This document shows positions 1 to 7,013 of a stretch of DNA of 14,502 nt, one piece after another. Position numbers and translations under genes: made by a program. The notes below the pieces were generated by a model. That model worked only from the letters and a program-made list of their open reading frames with translations, was not told the DNA's origin and did no database searches. Each line of letters starts with the position of its first letter. Position 1 is the first letter of the stretch. Source of the DNA: Rubrobacter sp. (GTDB lineage Bacteria > Actinomycetota > Rubrobacteria > Rubrobacterales > Rubrobacteraceae); contig JADDPR010000096.1 of assembly GCA_016781775.1 (NCBI GenBank), positions 1 through 14,502 on the forward strand, in the 5' to 3' direction.

Positions 1-1246
1 AGCCGCCGGCGGCCTCGTGCGGCGGGTCTTCCAGAGGGGCGTCGGGGACGGGCGCTTCGAGCTGGGGCAGCGTCTCCTGCGCGTGGCCGTCGTCCTCGGG
101 TTCCGCATCGACCCCTTCGTAGAGCTCCTCGTCGCCGAAGAGGACGGCAAAGGCCCCCTTCAGGTCCTCCTCGGTCGCGACGAGGGGCTTGATCGGGCGC
201 TTCGCGATGATCCTGAGGTCCTCCAGGGCGAAGATGTCGTTGGGATCGCTCATCGCGACCAGAAGACGCCCGCCCTCGATCCTCAACGGTAGAGCCATGT
301 ACTTGCGCAGTTGCTCCTCGCTAACGAGCTCCAGGACCGCCGGGTCGACCTCGTCCTCCGTGAGGTCTGCTACCACGACGAAGTCCAGCTTCAGGCGCTC
401 GGCGAGGGCCCGGCCCAGGTCGGCGGGGGTGACGAACCCGAGGGAGACCAGGATCTTCCCGAGGTCCCTCGGGTCGTTCTTCTGGAGCTCGAGCGCCTGG
501 TCGAGGTGCTCCTGCGTAAGCGAGCCCTGCGCGATCAGGATCTCCCCCGTCTTCCTCGCCCCCCTGCTGTTTCGGCTCCCCACTCCACGGTCCGCCCGCT
601 CTTCACGCGCCACGCCCGGCGCGGGTACGCGCTCGCCGAGGTCTACCTCCGGCTGCGCCCCGGGCTCGACCCTCCTGGCTTCTCTCGTTACCGCGGCGCC
701 CTCCCCGTCGGTTCCCCCCCTCGCCCGGTAGGCCCGGACCGCACCGTCGAGCTCGGCCAGGGCCCCGTTCACGACGGCCCTGTTGCCGAAGAGCTGCTCG
801 TGCAGACGGCGCACGGCAGCCTCGGAGGCCACGACAGCGGTTATCGGGTAACCCGCGCTGATCGTAAGGTCGCTCCTGGCGTGGATGTCGTTCGGGTCGG
901 CCATGGCGACGATGAGCCGCCCGTCCTCAGTCCGTAAGGGCACCGCCCTGTGTTGCAGGAGGACGGCCTCTTCTATGATCCCCAAAACCTCCGGACCCAC
1001 GTCCGCCCCGGAGAGCTCCACGTACTCGACGTTGAGGCGCATGCTCAACGCCTGCGCGAGGTCGTCCTCGGAGATATAACCCAGAGCTAAGAGTATTCTC
1101 CCGATCTTGCGCGACTCGGTCTTCTGGATCGCCAGAGCCTCGTCTAACTGCTCCTCGGTGATCTTGCCCTGCCCGACGAGGATCTCACCGAGCTTCTTCT
1201 CCTTGAAGACCTCGTCGCCCTTCCCCGTGCTGCTGAAGGAATGCAT
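1..1246 (-). CDS. Tandem MshEN-domain protein, probable PilB/GspE-type assembly ATPase (N-terminal part, cut by the window edge)
   Basis: The frame is open from ATG at 1246 to the left edge, giving 415 residues with no stop. It holds two GspE N-terminal (MshEN) domains, about residues 17-155 and 230-375. Each has the paired motif x-L/I-G-x-I-L-x5-I/V-x4-L-x3-L: first domain K18-L-G and K47-I-G, second domain K232-T-G and D261-L-G. Each later carries a V-A-M-x-D-P-N-D turn (113-120 and 330-337). Residues about 176-230 form a charged, low-complexity linker, and 376-415 is an acidic Pro/Glu-rich tail. In this family MshEN domains bind cyclic di-GMP and control type IV pilus or type II secretion ATPases. 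The Walker motifs would lie beyond the edge, so the ATPase assignment is inference. Two MshEN copies is more than the usual one. A regulatory protein without an ATPase domain is possible. Confidence 0.8.
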   Translation of the reverse strand, partial: MHSFSSTGKGDEVFKEKKLGEILVGQGKITEEQLDEALAIQKTESRKIGRILLALGYISEDDLAQALSMRLNVEYVELSGADVGPEVLGIIEEAVLLQHRAVPLRTEDGRLIVAMADPNDIHARSDLTISAGYPITAVVASEAAVRRLHEQLFGNRAVVNGALAELDGAVRAYRARGGTDGEGAAVTREARRVEPGAQPEVDLGERVPAPGVAREERADRGVGSRNSRGARKTGEILIAQGSLTQEHLDQALELQKNDPRDLGKILVSLGFVTPADLGRALAERLKLDFVVVADLTEDEVDPAVLELVSEEQLRKYMALPLRIEGGRLLVAMSDPNDIFALEDLRIIAKRPIKPLVATEEDLKGAFAVLFGDEELYEGVDAEPEDDGHAQETLPQLEAPVPDAPLEDPPHEAAGG

Positions 1247-1585
1247 TGCTCGTTACCCCCACCTCGGGCTTGCGCCCGATCTGCATCGTCTAACCCCGGC
1301 CTCCGGCACAAAGGCGCCCGCTTCTGCCTTCAAGCTCTTCGTCGTCGAACCCGCGACTTCGCTGCCTCGCCCGCGAATACACGTCCGTGAACCGACGTTG
1401 CGTCCCACGGGATCTCTGGTCATGCTTAGCAACCCCGTTTCTTCGCCCGGCATACCGAGAATTGATGTCCTCCCGCGCCCTTGCCAGGTCCGGGAACCTC
1501 TTCCAAGTGTTTATCGGCAGAAGGACGGCAAACCTTTAGCCGATCCCCCATACGACGCGCTGGACGCCGGAGAGGTTCCGGAAAC
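1247..1585. other. Intergenic region between mltG and the MshEN gene; no credible gene
   Basis: This 339-bp gap has no frame with coding character; the longest reading frame (minus, 1253-1453) has no recognisable domain and no good ribosome binding site. It should hold the promoter of the MshEN gene, but I see no convincing -35/-10 pair. Two arms can pair at distance: CCGGGAACCTCTTCC near 1490-1504 and GGAGAGGTTCCGG near 1569-1581, with one-base bulges. A small near-palindrome, GGTTCCGGAAACC, lies at about 1574-1586, just after the mltG stop. Either could be a transcript-end structure for mltG, though neither is followed by a U-run. Confidence 0.5.
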
Positions 1586-2695
1586 CTAACGACCGGCCTC
1601 GGCCTTGGCGGCTAGAAACTCGTCGTAGTCGTTCGTGAAGAAGTGCTTGCGGCCGTCGGCCTCCAGCACGTAGTAGAGGTAGTCCGTCTCGGCCGGCTCG
1701 AGGGCGGCCATCAGGGACTCCCTGCTCGGGCTGGCGATGGGACCGGGCGGCAACCCGCGGTTCTGGTAGGTGTTGTAGGGGCTCTGTACCTTGAGGTCCG
1801 CGAGCGAGAGGTTCTCCTTGGGCTCGCCGAGGGCGTACTGCACGGTAGCGTCGATCTGCAAGGGCATGCCGGCGCGTATGCGGTTGTAGATGACGGAGGC
1901 GACCTTGGGCCGCTCCTCGGGGTTGGCCGACTCTTTCTCGACGAGCGACGCCACCGTGACGAGCTGGTGCTCCGTCAGGGTGAACCGCTCCTGGGCGGCC
2001 CGGAAGTCGAGCCCCTCCGTCTCGATGAGGTACTGCTGCAAGAACCGATCGACCATCCCTTCGGCCCCGGTCCCCTTCTCGAACTCGTAACTCTTGGGGA
2101 AGAGGAACCCTTCCGTACTCTTGATGGCGGGGTCTTCGAGAAAGGCGTAGCCGTAGTCGGTGCGGCTGGCGGCCGCCTCGAACTCCGCTGCCGGGATGCC
2201 GCCCTCGCTCTCCACCGTCCGGGCGACCTGCGCGAGGGTCAGGCCCTCGGGGAGGGTGATCTCGAAGGTCGAGACGTCTTCCTCCTCGGAGGATAGCGTC
2301 GAGAGGATCTCTTCACCGCTCGCCCCCGGGACGAGCTTGTACTGCCCGGGCTTTAGCTGTGTTGCGCTACCCCGCAGGCGGGCCTGCAACTCGAAGAGGG
2401 TGCTGCTGCTGACGACGCCGGCCTCGTCCAGCTTCTCGGCGACGCTCGCGAGCGTGTCGCCCTGCTCCACCGTTATGGTGACGGACTCTTCCTCACCGCC
2501 GCGCAGAGCGGCCGAGACGAGCAGGACCACCCCGGCGACGACGCCGAGGAGCATCAAGACCAAAAGCACGCGCGCGAGCGGGGCCGGACCCTTGCGCCTG
2601 CGGCGCTTCTTCGGCCGCGGACGTGAAGAACGCCTGACGGCGCTCACGCGCGACTCGATATCTTCTCGCCTGCTCCGACTACGGCGACGCCGCAA
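1586..2695 (-). CDS. mltG: Endolytic murein transglycosylase MltG (YceG family)
   Basis: The protein has 369 residues. MltG cleaves nascent glycan strands at the outer face of the cytoplasmic membrane and is thought to end their polymerisation. Residues 1-40 are very rich in Arg/Lys (cytoplasmic), 42-62 form one membrane helix, about 70-135 a LysM-like subdomain, and 145-369 the YceG catalytic domain. Family motifs are visible: T-E-G-F-L-F-P at 194-200, A-S-L-V-E-K-E-S at 249-256 holding the catalytic Glu (E253 by alignment with the family VEKE motif), Y-N-R at 270-272, and S-P-Y-N-T-Y with G-L-P-P-G-P-I at 305-320. The TTG start is favoured because AAAGGAGG (2703-2710) lies 7 nt upstream; GTG at about 2647 would lose that site. 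The gene overlaps the ruvX end by 17 nt, so translation is probably coupled. Confidence 0.95.
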   Translation of the reverse strand: MRRRRSRSRREDIESRVSAVRRSSRPRPKKRRRRKGPAPLARVLLVLMLLGVVAGVVLLVSAALRGGEEESVTITVEQGDTLASVAEKLDEAGVVSSSTLFELQARLRGSATQLKPGQYKLVPGASGEEILSTLSSEEEDVSTFEITLPEGLTLAQVARTVESEGGIPAAEFEAAASRTDYGYAFLEDPAIKSTEGFLFPKSYEFEKGTGAEGMVDRFLQQYLIETEGLDFRAAQERFTLTEHQLVTVASLVEKESANPEERPKVASVIYNRIRAGMPLQIDATVQYALGEPKENLSLADLKVQSPYNTYQNRGLPPGPIASPSRESLMAALEPAETDYLYYVLEADGRKHFFTNDYDEFLAAKAEAGR

Positions 2696-3134
2696 CGGCC
2701 CCCCTCCTTTCCAGGTACTCCTGCAACATGGCCGCGGCGGCGAGGTGATCTACCCGCTCCTTGCCGCCCCGCCGACGTTTGCGACTGCCCCTCCCGGCCC
2801 CCCTCACCGCAGTGCGTGCAACACGGGTAGTGAAGCGTTCGTCCCACTGGACGAAACGCGCCTCCGGAAAGGCCTCTTGGAGCGCACTGACCCTCTCCAG
2901 GACGCGGCGCGCCTGGAACCCCACCTCGCCGCCTAAAGTCTTGGGTACGCCGACCACGACCTCGGCGACGTCCCCGCCCGCGAACAACTCCCGCAGGTAC
3001 ACGTCGAGCCGTTCCGAGGGGACGGCCTCCAGCGGGCGGGCGAGGGTGGCCCCGGGGTCGGAGAGCGCGACCCCCGTGTAGGCCTCGCCGATGTCCAGGG
3101 CCGCGACCCGGCCGGTGCTTTCTCGGGACGCCAG
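2679..3134 (-). CDS. ruvX: RuvX/YqgF-family RNase H-like protein, probable CTG start
   Basis: RuvX (YqgF) is an RNase H-fold nuclease linked to 16S rRNA 3'-end maturation. With the start at 3134 it has 151 residues, within the family range. Motifs in order: L-D-I-G with D14, G-V-A-L-S-D (21-26), V-V-V-G-V-P-K (59-65), W-D-E-R-F-T-T (97-103) and R-V-D-H-L-A-A (127-133) with the last acidic residue D129. The frame has no ATG, GTG or TTG upstream of V45, which would remove the first catalytic Asp. The only well-placed candidate is CTG at 3134, two nt past the alaS stop, with GGAGG 7 nt upstream inside the last alaS codons. The usual Arg after the D-x-G motif is replaced (G-E-A-Y-T-G). Translation is probably coupled to alaS and mltG. 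The product is certain; the exact start is less so. Confidence 0.88.
   Translation of the reverse strand: MASRESTGRVAALDIGEAYTGVALSDPGATLARPLEAVPSERLDVYLRELFAGGDVAEVVVGVPKTLGGEVGFQARRVLERVSALQEAFPEARFVQWDERFTTRVARTAVRGAGRGSRKRRRGGKERVDHLAAAAMLQEYLERRGAVAASP
2703..2710 (-). promoter_or_regulatory. Shine-Dalgarno site that fixes the mltG TTG start
   Basis: AAAGGAGG reads on the minus strand inside the end of ruvX, 7 nt before the TTG at 2695. Its strength and spacing are the main reason to accept the uncommon TTG start and the 17-nt overlap with ruvX. Confidence 0.75.
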
Positions 3135-3136
3135 GG

Positions 3137-5788
3137 CTAGGCCTCCGGCCCGCCCGCCAGCCCCTGCCCGATAAACTCTCTGGCCCTGGCGAGGGCGTCC
3201 GGAATAGCCGAAACCTCGCCGCCCCCGGCCTGGGCCATCGTGGGACCGCCGCCCCCACCGCCCCCGAGCACGCCCGCTGCCTCGCGGACGACGTCCCCGG
3301 CCTTGACCTTCTTGGAGACCTCCGGGTGGAGGTTCGCTACCAGGACCGCCTTTCCGTCGAGGGCGGCGGCGAGAACAACCGCCGCAGGCCCCCCGAGCCT
3401 GTTCTTGACGTCGTCGGAGATCTGGCGGAGCCCCTTGACGTCCGCCGCCACGACCTGCCCGGTAACGACCTTGGCCCCGTCGACCGACTCGGCGCTCTCG
3501 ACGAGCGAGCCGACCTCCTCCAGCCCCTTGCGCAGGGCCTGAGCCTTCTGGGCCTCGCGCGCCTCGCGCGCCTCGCGCCTGATGTTCTCGATGGCGGCCG
3601 GCAACTCCTCGATCTCGACCCGCAGGGCCCCCGAGAGCTCCTCGGCCTTCTCGGTTGCATTGCTAAGGTAGTAGAGCGCCTCCCGGCCGGTGATAACCTC
3701 GATACGGTAGAGGTCCGCGCCGTGCTTCCTGTTGGAGACGATCTTGAAAGCCCCGACCTCGGCCGTGCCACGCACGTGCGTACCGCCGCAAAGCTCGCGC
3801 GAGAAGCCGTCGATCTCGACGACGCGCACGAGATCTCCGTACTTCTCGCCAAAGAGCATCATCGCCCCGAGGTTGCGGGCCTCCTCGATCGGCGTCGTGA
3901 AGTAGCGGACGGGCTGGTTCTCGGTGATCTTGAGCAGGCAAAGCTCCCGCACGCGCCGCAGCTCGTCCTCGTCGACCTTCCCCGCGTACCGGTAGTCGAA
4001 GCGGAGCCTGTCGGGCCCGACGTAGCTGCCGGCCTGCACGACCTCCTTGCCCAGCACCGCCCGGAGCGCCCAGTGGAGCACGTGCGTCGCGGTGTGGTTC
4101 GCCTCGACCTGCTGGCGCCTCACCCTGTTTATGGACGCGGTGACGCGATCGCCTGCTTTTATCTCCACCGCTTCACCGTCGCCGGGACGGGCGCGGAGCA
4201 CCTGATAATCGCCGGCGGGGACGACGTCGAAGACCTCGAGCTGGCCGCTTTCGAGGGAGATCCAACCCTCGTCCGCGACCTGCCCGCCGCCCGTCGCGTA
4301 GAACGGGTTCTCGGCGAGCACGACGTAGAGCTCGCCCCCTTGGGCACCCGGCGCCTCCTCGGCGGCGAGCACCGTGGTCTCGACCTGCTCGCGCTCGTAG
4401 CCGACGAAGCGGCTCCTGATCTCCCTGTCCCGGAAAGCCGCCACGAGCCGATCGTGCCCCTGAAGCGCCCCCCGGGCCCGCTCGCGCTGGTCGGTCATGG
4501 CCTTCTCGAAACCGGCCTCGTCGAGCGAGAGACCCCGGTCGGCGAGCACCTCCCGCGTGACCTCTACGGGGAAGCCGTAGGTATCGTGCAACGTGAACGC
4601 CACGTCCCCGGGGAAATTGCCCCCCTCGAAGCGCGAGAGCTCGTCCTCCAGAAGCCCCATCCCTGAGTCGTAGATCTCGACGAAGCGCCGGGCCTCGGTC
4701 GTGACCACCCGGCGAATATCCTCCCGAGCCTGCTTCAACTCCTCATAGAAGTCGCCCATGTAATCCACCACGACCTCCGCGAGCCCGGCGAGCCCCTCCG
4801 GACCCATCCCGAGCCGGCCGTACGCCTGCAATGCCGCCCGGCGTATTATGCGGCGAAGTACATACTCGCGGCGCTGGTTGCCGGGGCGGACGCCGTCGGC
4901 GATAAGGAAGGCCATGCCGCGCGAGTGATCGGCGAGGATGTAGAGCGCGCGGTCGGTGGCCTCGGACGACCCGAACCGGGCGTCGGTGTATTCGTGGACC
5001 TTCTCGAAGATGGGTGCGTAGAGGTCGGTCTCGTAGACGGAACGGACGCCCTGGGAGACGGCGGCGGTCCGTTCGAGGCCCATGCCCGTGTCGATGCCGG
5101 TCTTGGAGAGGGGGGTCAGGGTACCGTCGCGGGACTGCTCGTACTGGTTGAAGACTAGGTTCCAGATCTCGATGAAGCGTGGGTCGCCCTCCTCCCCGCC
5201 CGGGCCGTACTTCGGGTCCTCCGACGGGTCGCCGTTGGCGAGGTCCTCGCCGTAGTCGAAGTAGACCTCCGAGCAGGGACCGCAAGGGCCGGAGTCTCCC
5301 GGTGGGCCCCACCAGTTCTCGCTCTTGGGGAGGCCGAAGATACGGCTCTCGGGGACGCCGCAACCCATCCAGTACTCTTTCGCCTCCAGGTCCTCGGGGG
5401 CGTCCTCGTCGCCCTCGAAGATGGTGATCCAGAGCTTCTCCGGCGGTAGCCCGAGTTCCTCCGTGAGGAACGCCCAAGCGTACTCGATCGCTTCTTTTTT
5501 GAAGTAGTCGCCGAAGGAGAAGTTGCCGAGCATCTCGAAGAAGGTGAGGTGCGTCGGGTCGCCGACGTCCTCGAGGTCCACCGTGCGGAAGCACTTCTGC
5601 ACGCTCGTGGCCCTTGGCGCCGGCGGCCTCTCCTGCCCGGTAAAGTAGTTTATGAACTGCTGCATCCCGGCGGTGGTGAGGAGGACCGTCGGGTCGTTGT
5701 GCGGGACGAGCGAGGAGCTCGGGAAGAAGCGGTGGCCCCGCTCTTGAAAGAATTCCAGGTAACGCTTTCGGATCTCGTGACTCTGCAT
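3137..5788 (-). CDS. alaS: Alanine--tRNA ligase
   Basis: The protein has 883 residues, a normal bacterial AlaRS length. It charges tRNA-Ala and hydrolyses mischarged Ser- or Gly-tRNA-Ala. The class II catalytic domain runs from the start, with family signatures F-F-P-S-S-S-L-V-P near residue 21 and M-L-G-N-F-S-F-G-D-Y-F near residue 86. The editing domain carries zinc-site motifs H565-T-A-T-H569 and C667-G-G-T-H671. The C-terminal DHHA1-type domain has a glycine run followed by P-T-M-A-Q-A-G-G-G near residue 850. The ATG at 5788 is used. A -10 box ends 7 nt before it, so the mRNA may be leaderless. The ruvX gene starts 2 nt beyond its stop, so alaS, ruvX and mltG probably form one transcript. 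Confidence 0.98.
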   Translation of the reverse strand: MQSHEIRKRYLEFFQERGHRFFPSSSLVPHNDPTVLLTTAGMQQFINYFTGQERPPAPRATSVQKCFRTVDLEDVGDPTHLTFFEMLGNFSFGDYFKKEAIEYAWAFLTEELGLPPEKLWITIFEGDEDAPEDLEAKEYWMGCGVPESRIFGLPKSENWWGPPGDSGPCGPCSEVYFDYGEDLANGDPSEDPKYGPGGEEGDPRFIEIWNLVFNQYEQSRDGTLTPLSKTGIDTGMGLERTAAVSQGVRSVYETDLYAPIFEKVHEYTDARFGSSEATDRALYILADHSRGMAFLIADGVRPGNQRREYVLRRIIRRAALQAYGRLGMGPEGLAGLAEVVVDYMGDFYEELKQAREDIRRVVTTEARRFVEIYDSGMGLLEDELSRFEGGNFPGDVAFTLHDTYGFPVEVTREVLADRGLSLDEAGFEKAMTDQRERARGALQGHDRLVAAFRDREIRSRFVGYEREQVETTVLAAEEAPGAQGGELYVVLAENPFYATGGGQVADEGWISLESGQLEVFDVVPAGDYQVLRARPGDGEAVEIKAGDRVTASINRVRRQQVEANHTATHVLHWALRAVLGKEVVQAGSYVGPDRLRFDYRYAGKVDEDELRRVRELCLLKITENQPVRYFTTPIEEARNLGAMMLFGEKYGDLVRVVEIDGFSRELCGGTHVRGTAEVGAFKIVSNRKHGADLYRIEVITGREALYYLSNATEKAEELSGALRVEIEELPAAIENIRREAREAREAQKAQALRKGLEEVGSLVESAESVDGAKVVTGQVVAADVKGLRQISDDVKNRLGGPAAVVLAAALDGKAVLVANLHPEVSKKVKAGDVVREAAGVLGGGGGGGPTMAQAGGGEVSAIPDALARAREFIGQGLAGGPEA
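3142..3146 (-). promoter_or_regulatory. Shine-Dalgarno site supporting the ruvX CTG start
   Basis: GGAGG lies on the minus strand within the final Pro-Glu-Ala codons of alaS, 7 nt upstream of CTG at 3134. It decides the ruvX start because no conventional start codon exists in frame before the catalytic Asp. Confidence 0.6.
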
Positions 5789-5795
5789 GGGGCTG

Positions 5796-5801
5796 ATTCT
5801 A
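5796..5801 (-). promoter_or_regulatory. Probable -10 box for a leaderless alaS transcript
   Basis: On the minus strand TAGAAT is followed by exactly 7 nt (CAGCCCC) and then the alaS ATG. No Shine-Dalgarno sequence can fit. The spacing puts the expected transcription start on or next to the A of ATG. I see no good -35 hexamer at 16-18 nt upstream. The same layout precedes the cysteine desulfurase gene. Confidence 0.5.
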
Positions 5802-5865
5802 CGTTATCGGCGGGGCGTTATCTCGAACCGGTTCCGGCCTGCTCAGGCGCGGGCAGGCCCCAGCT

Positions 5866-6687
5866 TCAGGCGCCTGCCCGCGTGCCCTCGGCTTGGGCGC
5901 TCGCCTGCCCGTCGCCCTCGCTCATGTCGTCGAGCTGGCGGCGCAGGTCGTCGAGGGCGCGCCGGAGGAGGCGGGAGACGTGCATCTGGCTCACGCCGAT
6001 CGTCTCGGCGATCTCGGTCTGGGTCTTGCCCTCGTTGAAGCGGAGCTTGAGGATGCGCTGCTGCTGGTCCTTCAAGGTCTCGATCGCTTTTTGCAGCAGG
6101 ATCTTGTCTTCGAGCCCCTCTATGGGGGAGTTCTCGTCGGCCTGCAGATCCATGATGGTGTCGCCGTCGGAGTCGTCCTGGCTCACCGGCGCGTCGAGGC
6201 TCGCGGTGTTGTAGGCGCGCCCGAGCGTGAGGGCCTCGGCGACGCTCTCCACGTCGGAGTCGAGCCTCTCGGCGAGCTCCTGTATCGTCGGGGAGCGTCC
6301 CGTTTTTACCGTGCCGTCCCGGATCGCCTCCTTCGCCGACTGCCTGAGCTCCTGAAGGCCGCGCGGGACGCGCATCGCCCAGCCCTTGTCGCGGAAGTAA
6401 CGCTTGATCTCCCCGAGGATGTTCGGCGTGGCGTAGGTGGAGAACTCGATGTTGCGGTCCACGTCGAAGCGGTCCACGGCCTTGATGAGGCCCACGGAAG
6501 CGACCTGCACGAGGTCCTCGACGGGCTCGCCGCGCCCGGCGAACTTGCGGGCGAGAAACTCGACGAGCGGGAGCTGTTCCTGTATGGCGAGCTCGCGCGC
6601 CCGCTGGTCCCCGTGCTTGTGGTAGCGGGTGAGCAGCCTGCGGGTGCGGGCCTTATCCGGACGCCTGTAGCGTCTACCCGTCGTCAC
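5866..6687 (-). CDS. RNA polymerase sigma factor, SigB/SigF/SigG-type (group 3 sigma-70)
   Basis: The GTG start at 6687 gives 273 residues. Region 2 spans about 33-105 and includes D-L-V-Q-V-A-S-V-G-L-I-K-A (58-70), F-S-T-Y-A (82-86) and I-K-R-Y-F-R-D-K (94-101), typical of stress and sporulation sigma factors. Region 3 is about 110-165. An acidic linker (170-190) precedes region 4 (about 192-250), whose helix-turn-helix is at 222-245 (T-E-I-A-E-T-I-G-V-S-Q-M-H-V-S-R). The GTG overlaps the TGA of the anti-sigma-like gene (GTGA), with no strong ribosome binding site, so translation is probably coupled. The frame stays open further upstream, but that extension is a shadow of the upstream gene. 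Such sigma factors usually respond to partner-switching regulators; no anti-anti-sigma gene lies here. Region 1.1 is absent. Confidence 0.95.
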   Translation of the reverse strand: MTTGRRYRRPDKARTRRLLTRYHKHGDQRARELAIQEQLPLVEFLARKFAGRGEPVEDLVQVASVGLIKAVDRFDVDRNIEFSTYATPNILGEIKRYFRDKGWAMRVPRGLQELRQSAKEAIRDGTVKTGRSPTIQELAERLDSDVESVAEALTLGRAYNTASLDAPVSQDDSDGDTIMDLQADENSPIEGLEDKILLQKAIETLKDQQQRILKLRFNEGKTQTEIAETIGVSQMHVSRLLRRALDDLRRQLDDMSEGDGQASAQAEGTRAGA

Positions 6688-6989
6688 GAGACCAGCTCTA
6701 CAACAGTCTGCCAGCGGGACCCTCCGCCCCCGTTCCCGCCACCGGGAACCCCGGCGGTCTCGCGTTGCTCTTCGACCTCGGCGAGGAGACGGTCCTCCAC
6801 GAGCGAGAAACGGTAACGGGTCGCAGCGTCGTCCGAGTGGCGGCTCTCCAGAAGCTCGACGGCCTCCTCCAGACCGCCGACCCCGATCCTGGCTCGCGCC
6901 GCCAGCCCGGCGACGACGAGGCCTATGCACGAGCGCAGGGACACGCCCGGGGGTAGGGTCAGATAAGTGTAATCGGCGGGTTCGCTCAA
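6684..6989 (-). CDS. Degenerate RsbW/SpoIIAB-like anti-sigma protein (putative)
   Basis: The protein has 101 residues. It starts at TTG with AGGAGG (6998-7003) 8 nt upstream and overlaps the sigma gene by 4 nt. The N-terminal part resembles the start of small GHKL-type anti-sigma kinases: a strand L-T-L-P-P-G (10-15), then a helix L-V-V-A-G-L-A-A-R (24-32) and a second helix near 39-48 (G-L-E-E-A-V-E-L-L). A strand pair follows (57-72), then a glycine-rich run (79-90) and the closing strand R-W-Q-T-V-V-E-L-V (91-100). The N-box Asn and the G-box of the ATP site are not present. From its position it should regulate the adjacent sigma factor. The family assignment is inference from pattern and context, and a small unrelated sigma regulator is possible. 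Confidence 0.6.
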   Translation of the reverse strand: MSEPADYTYLTLPPGVSLRSCIGLVVAGLAARARIGVGGLEEAVELLESRHSDDAATRYRFSLVEDRLLAEVEEQRETAGVPGGGNGGGGSRWQTVVELVS

Positions 6990-7013
6990 GCTTTCGTCCT
7001 CCTGGCTCGGTCT

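Noticed and set aside
1250..1420. Possible c-di-GMP riboswitch upstream of the MshEN gene (GGGACGCAACG and GGGGTTAGACGATG on the minus strand)
   Set aside because: These pieces only loosely resemble the class I core; the GGGCAAACC element and the tetraloop/receptor arrangement are absent and the order and spacing do not fit.
1253..1453. 66-codon minus-strand frame in the gap before the MshEN gene
   Set aside because: It has no ribosome binding site and no recognisable features.
3326..4666. Open frame on the plus strand inside alaS
   Set aside because: It is antisense to well-conserved AlaRS editing-domain sequence and has no domain of its own.
5789..5865. T-box or other leader riboswitch before alaS
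   Set aside because: The gap is only 77 bp, no T-box core is present, and the -10 box lies 7 nt from the ATG.
5866..6930. Longer sigma factor start at 6930
   Set aside because: The extra 81 residues are low-complexity Arg/Gly sequence antagonistic to the anti-sigma-like frame; the GTG overlapping its TGA gives a normal-length sigma factor.
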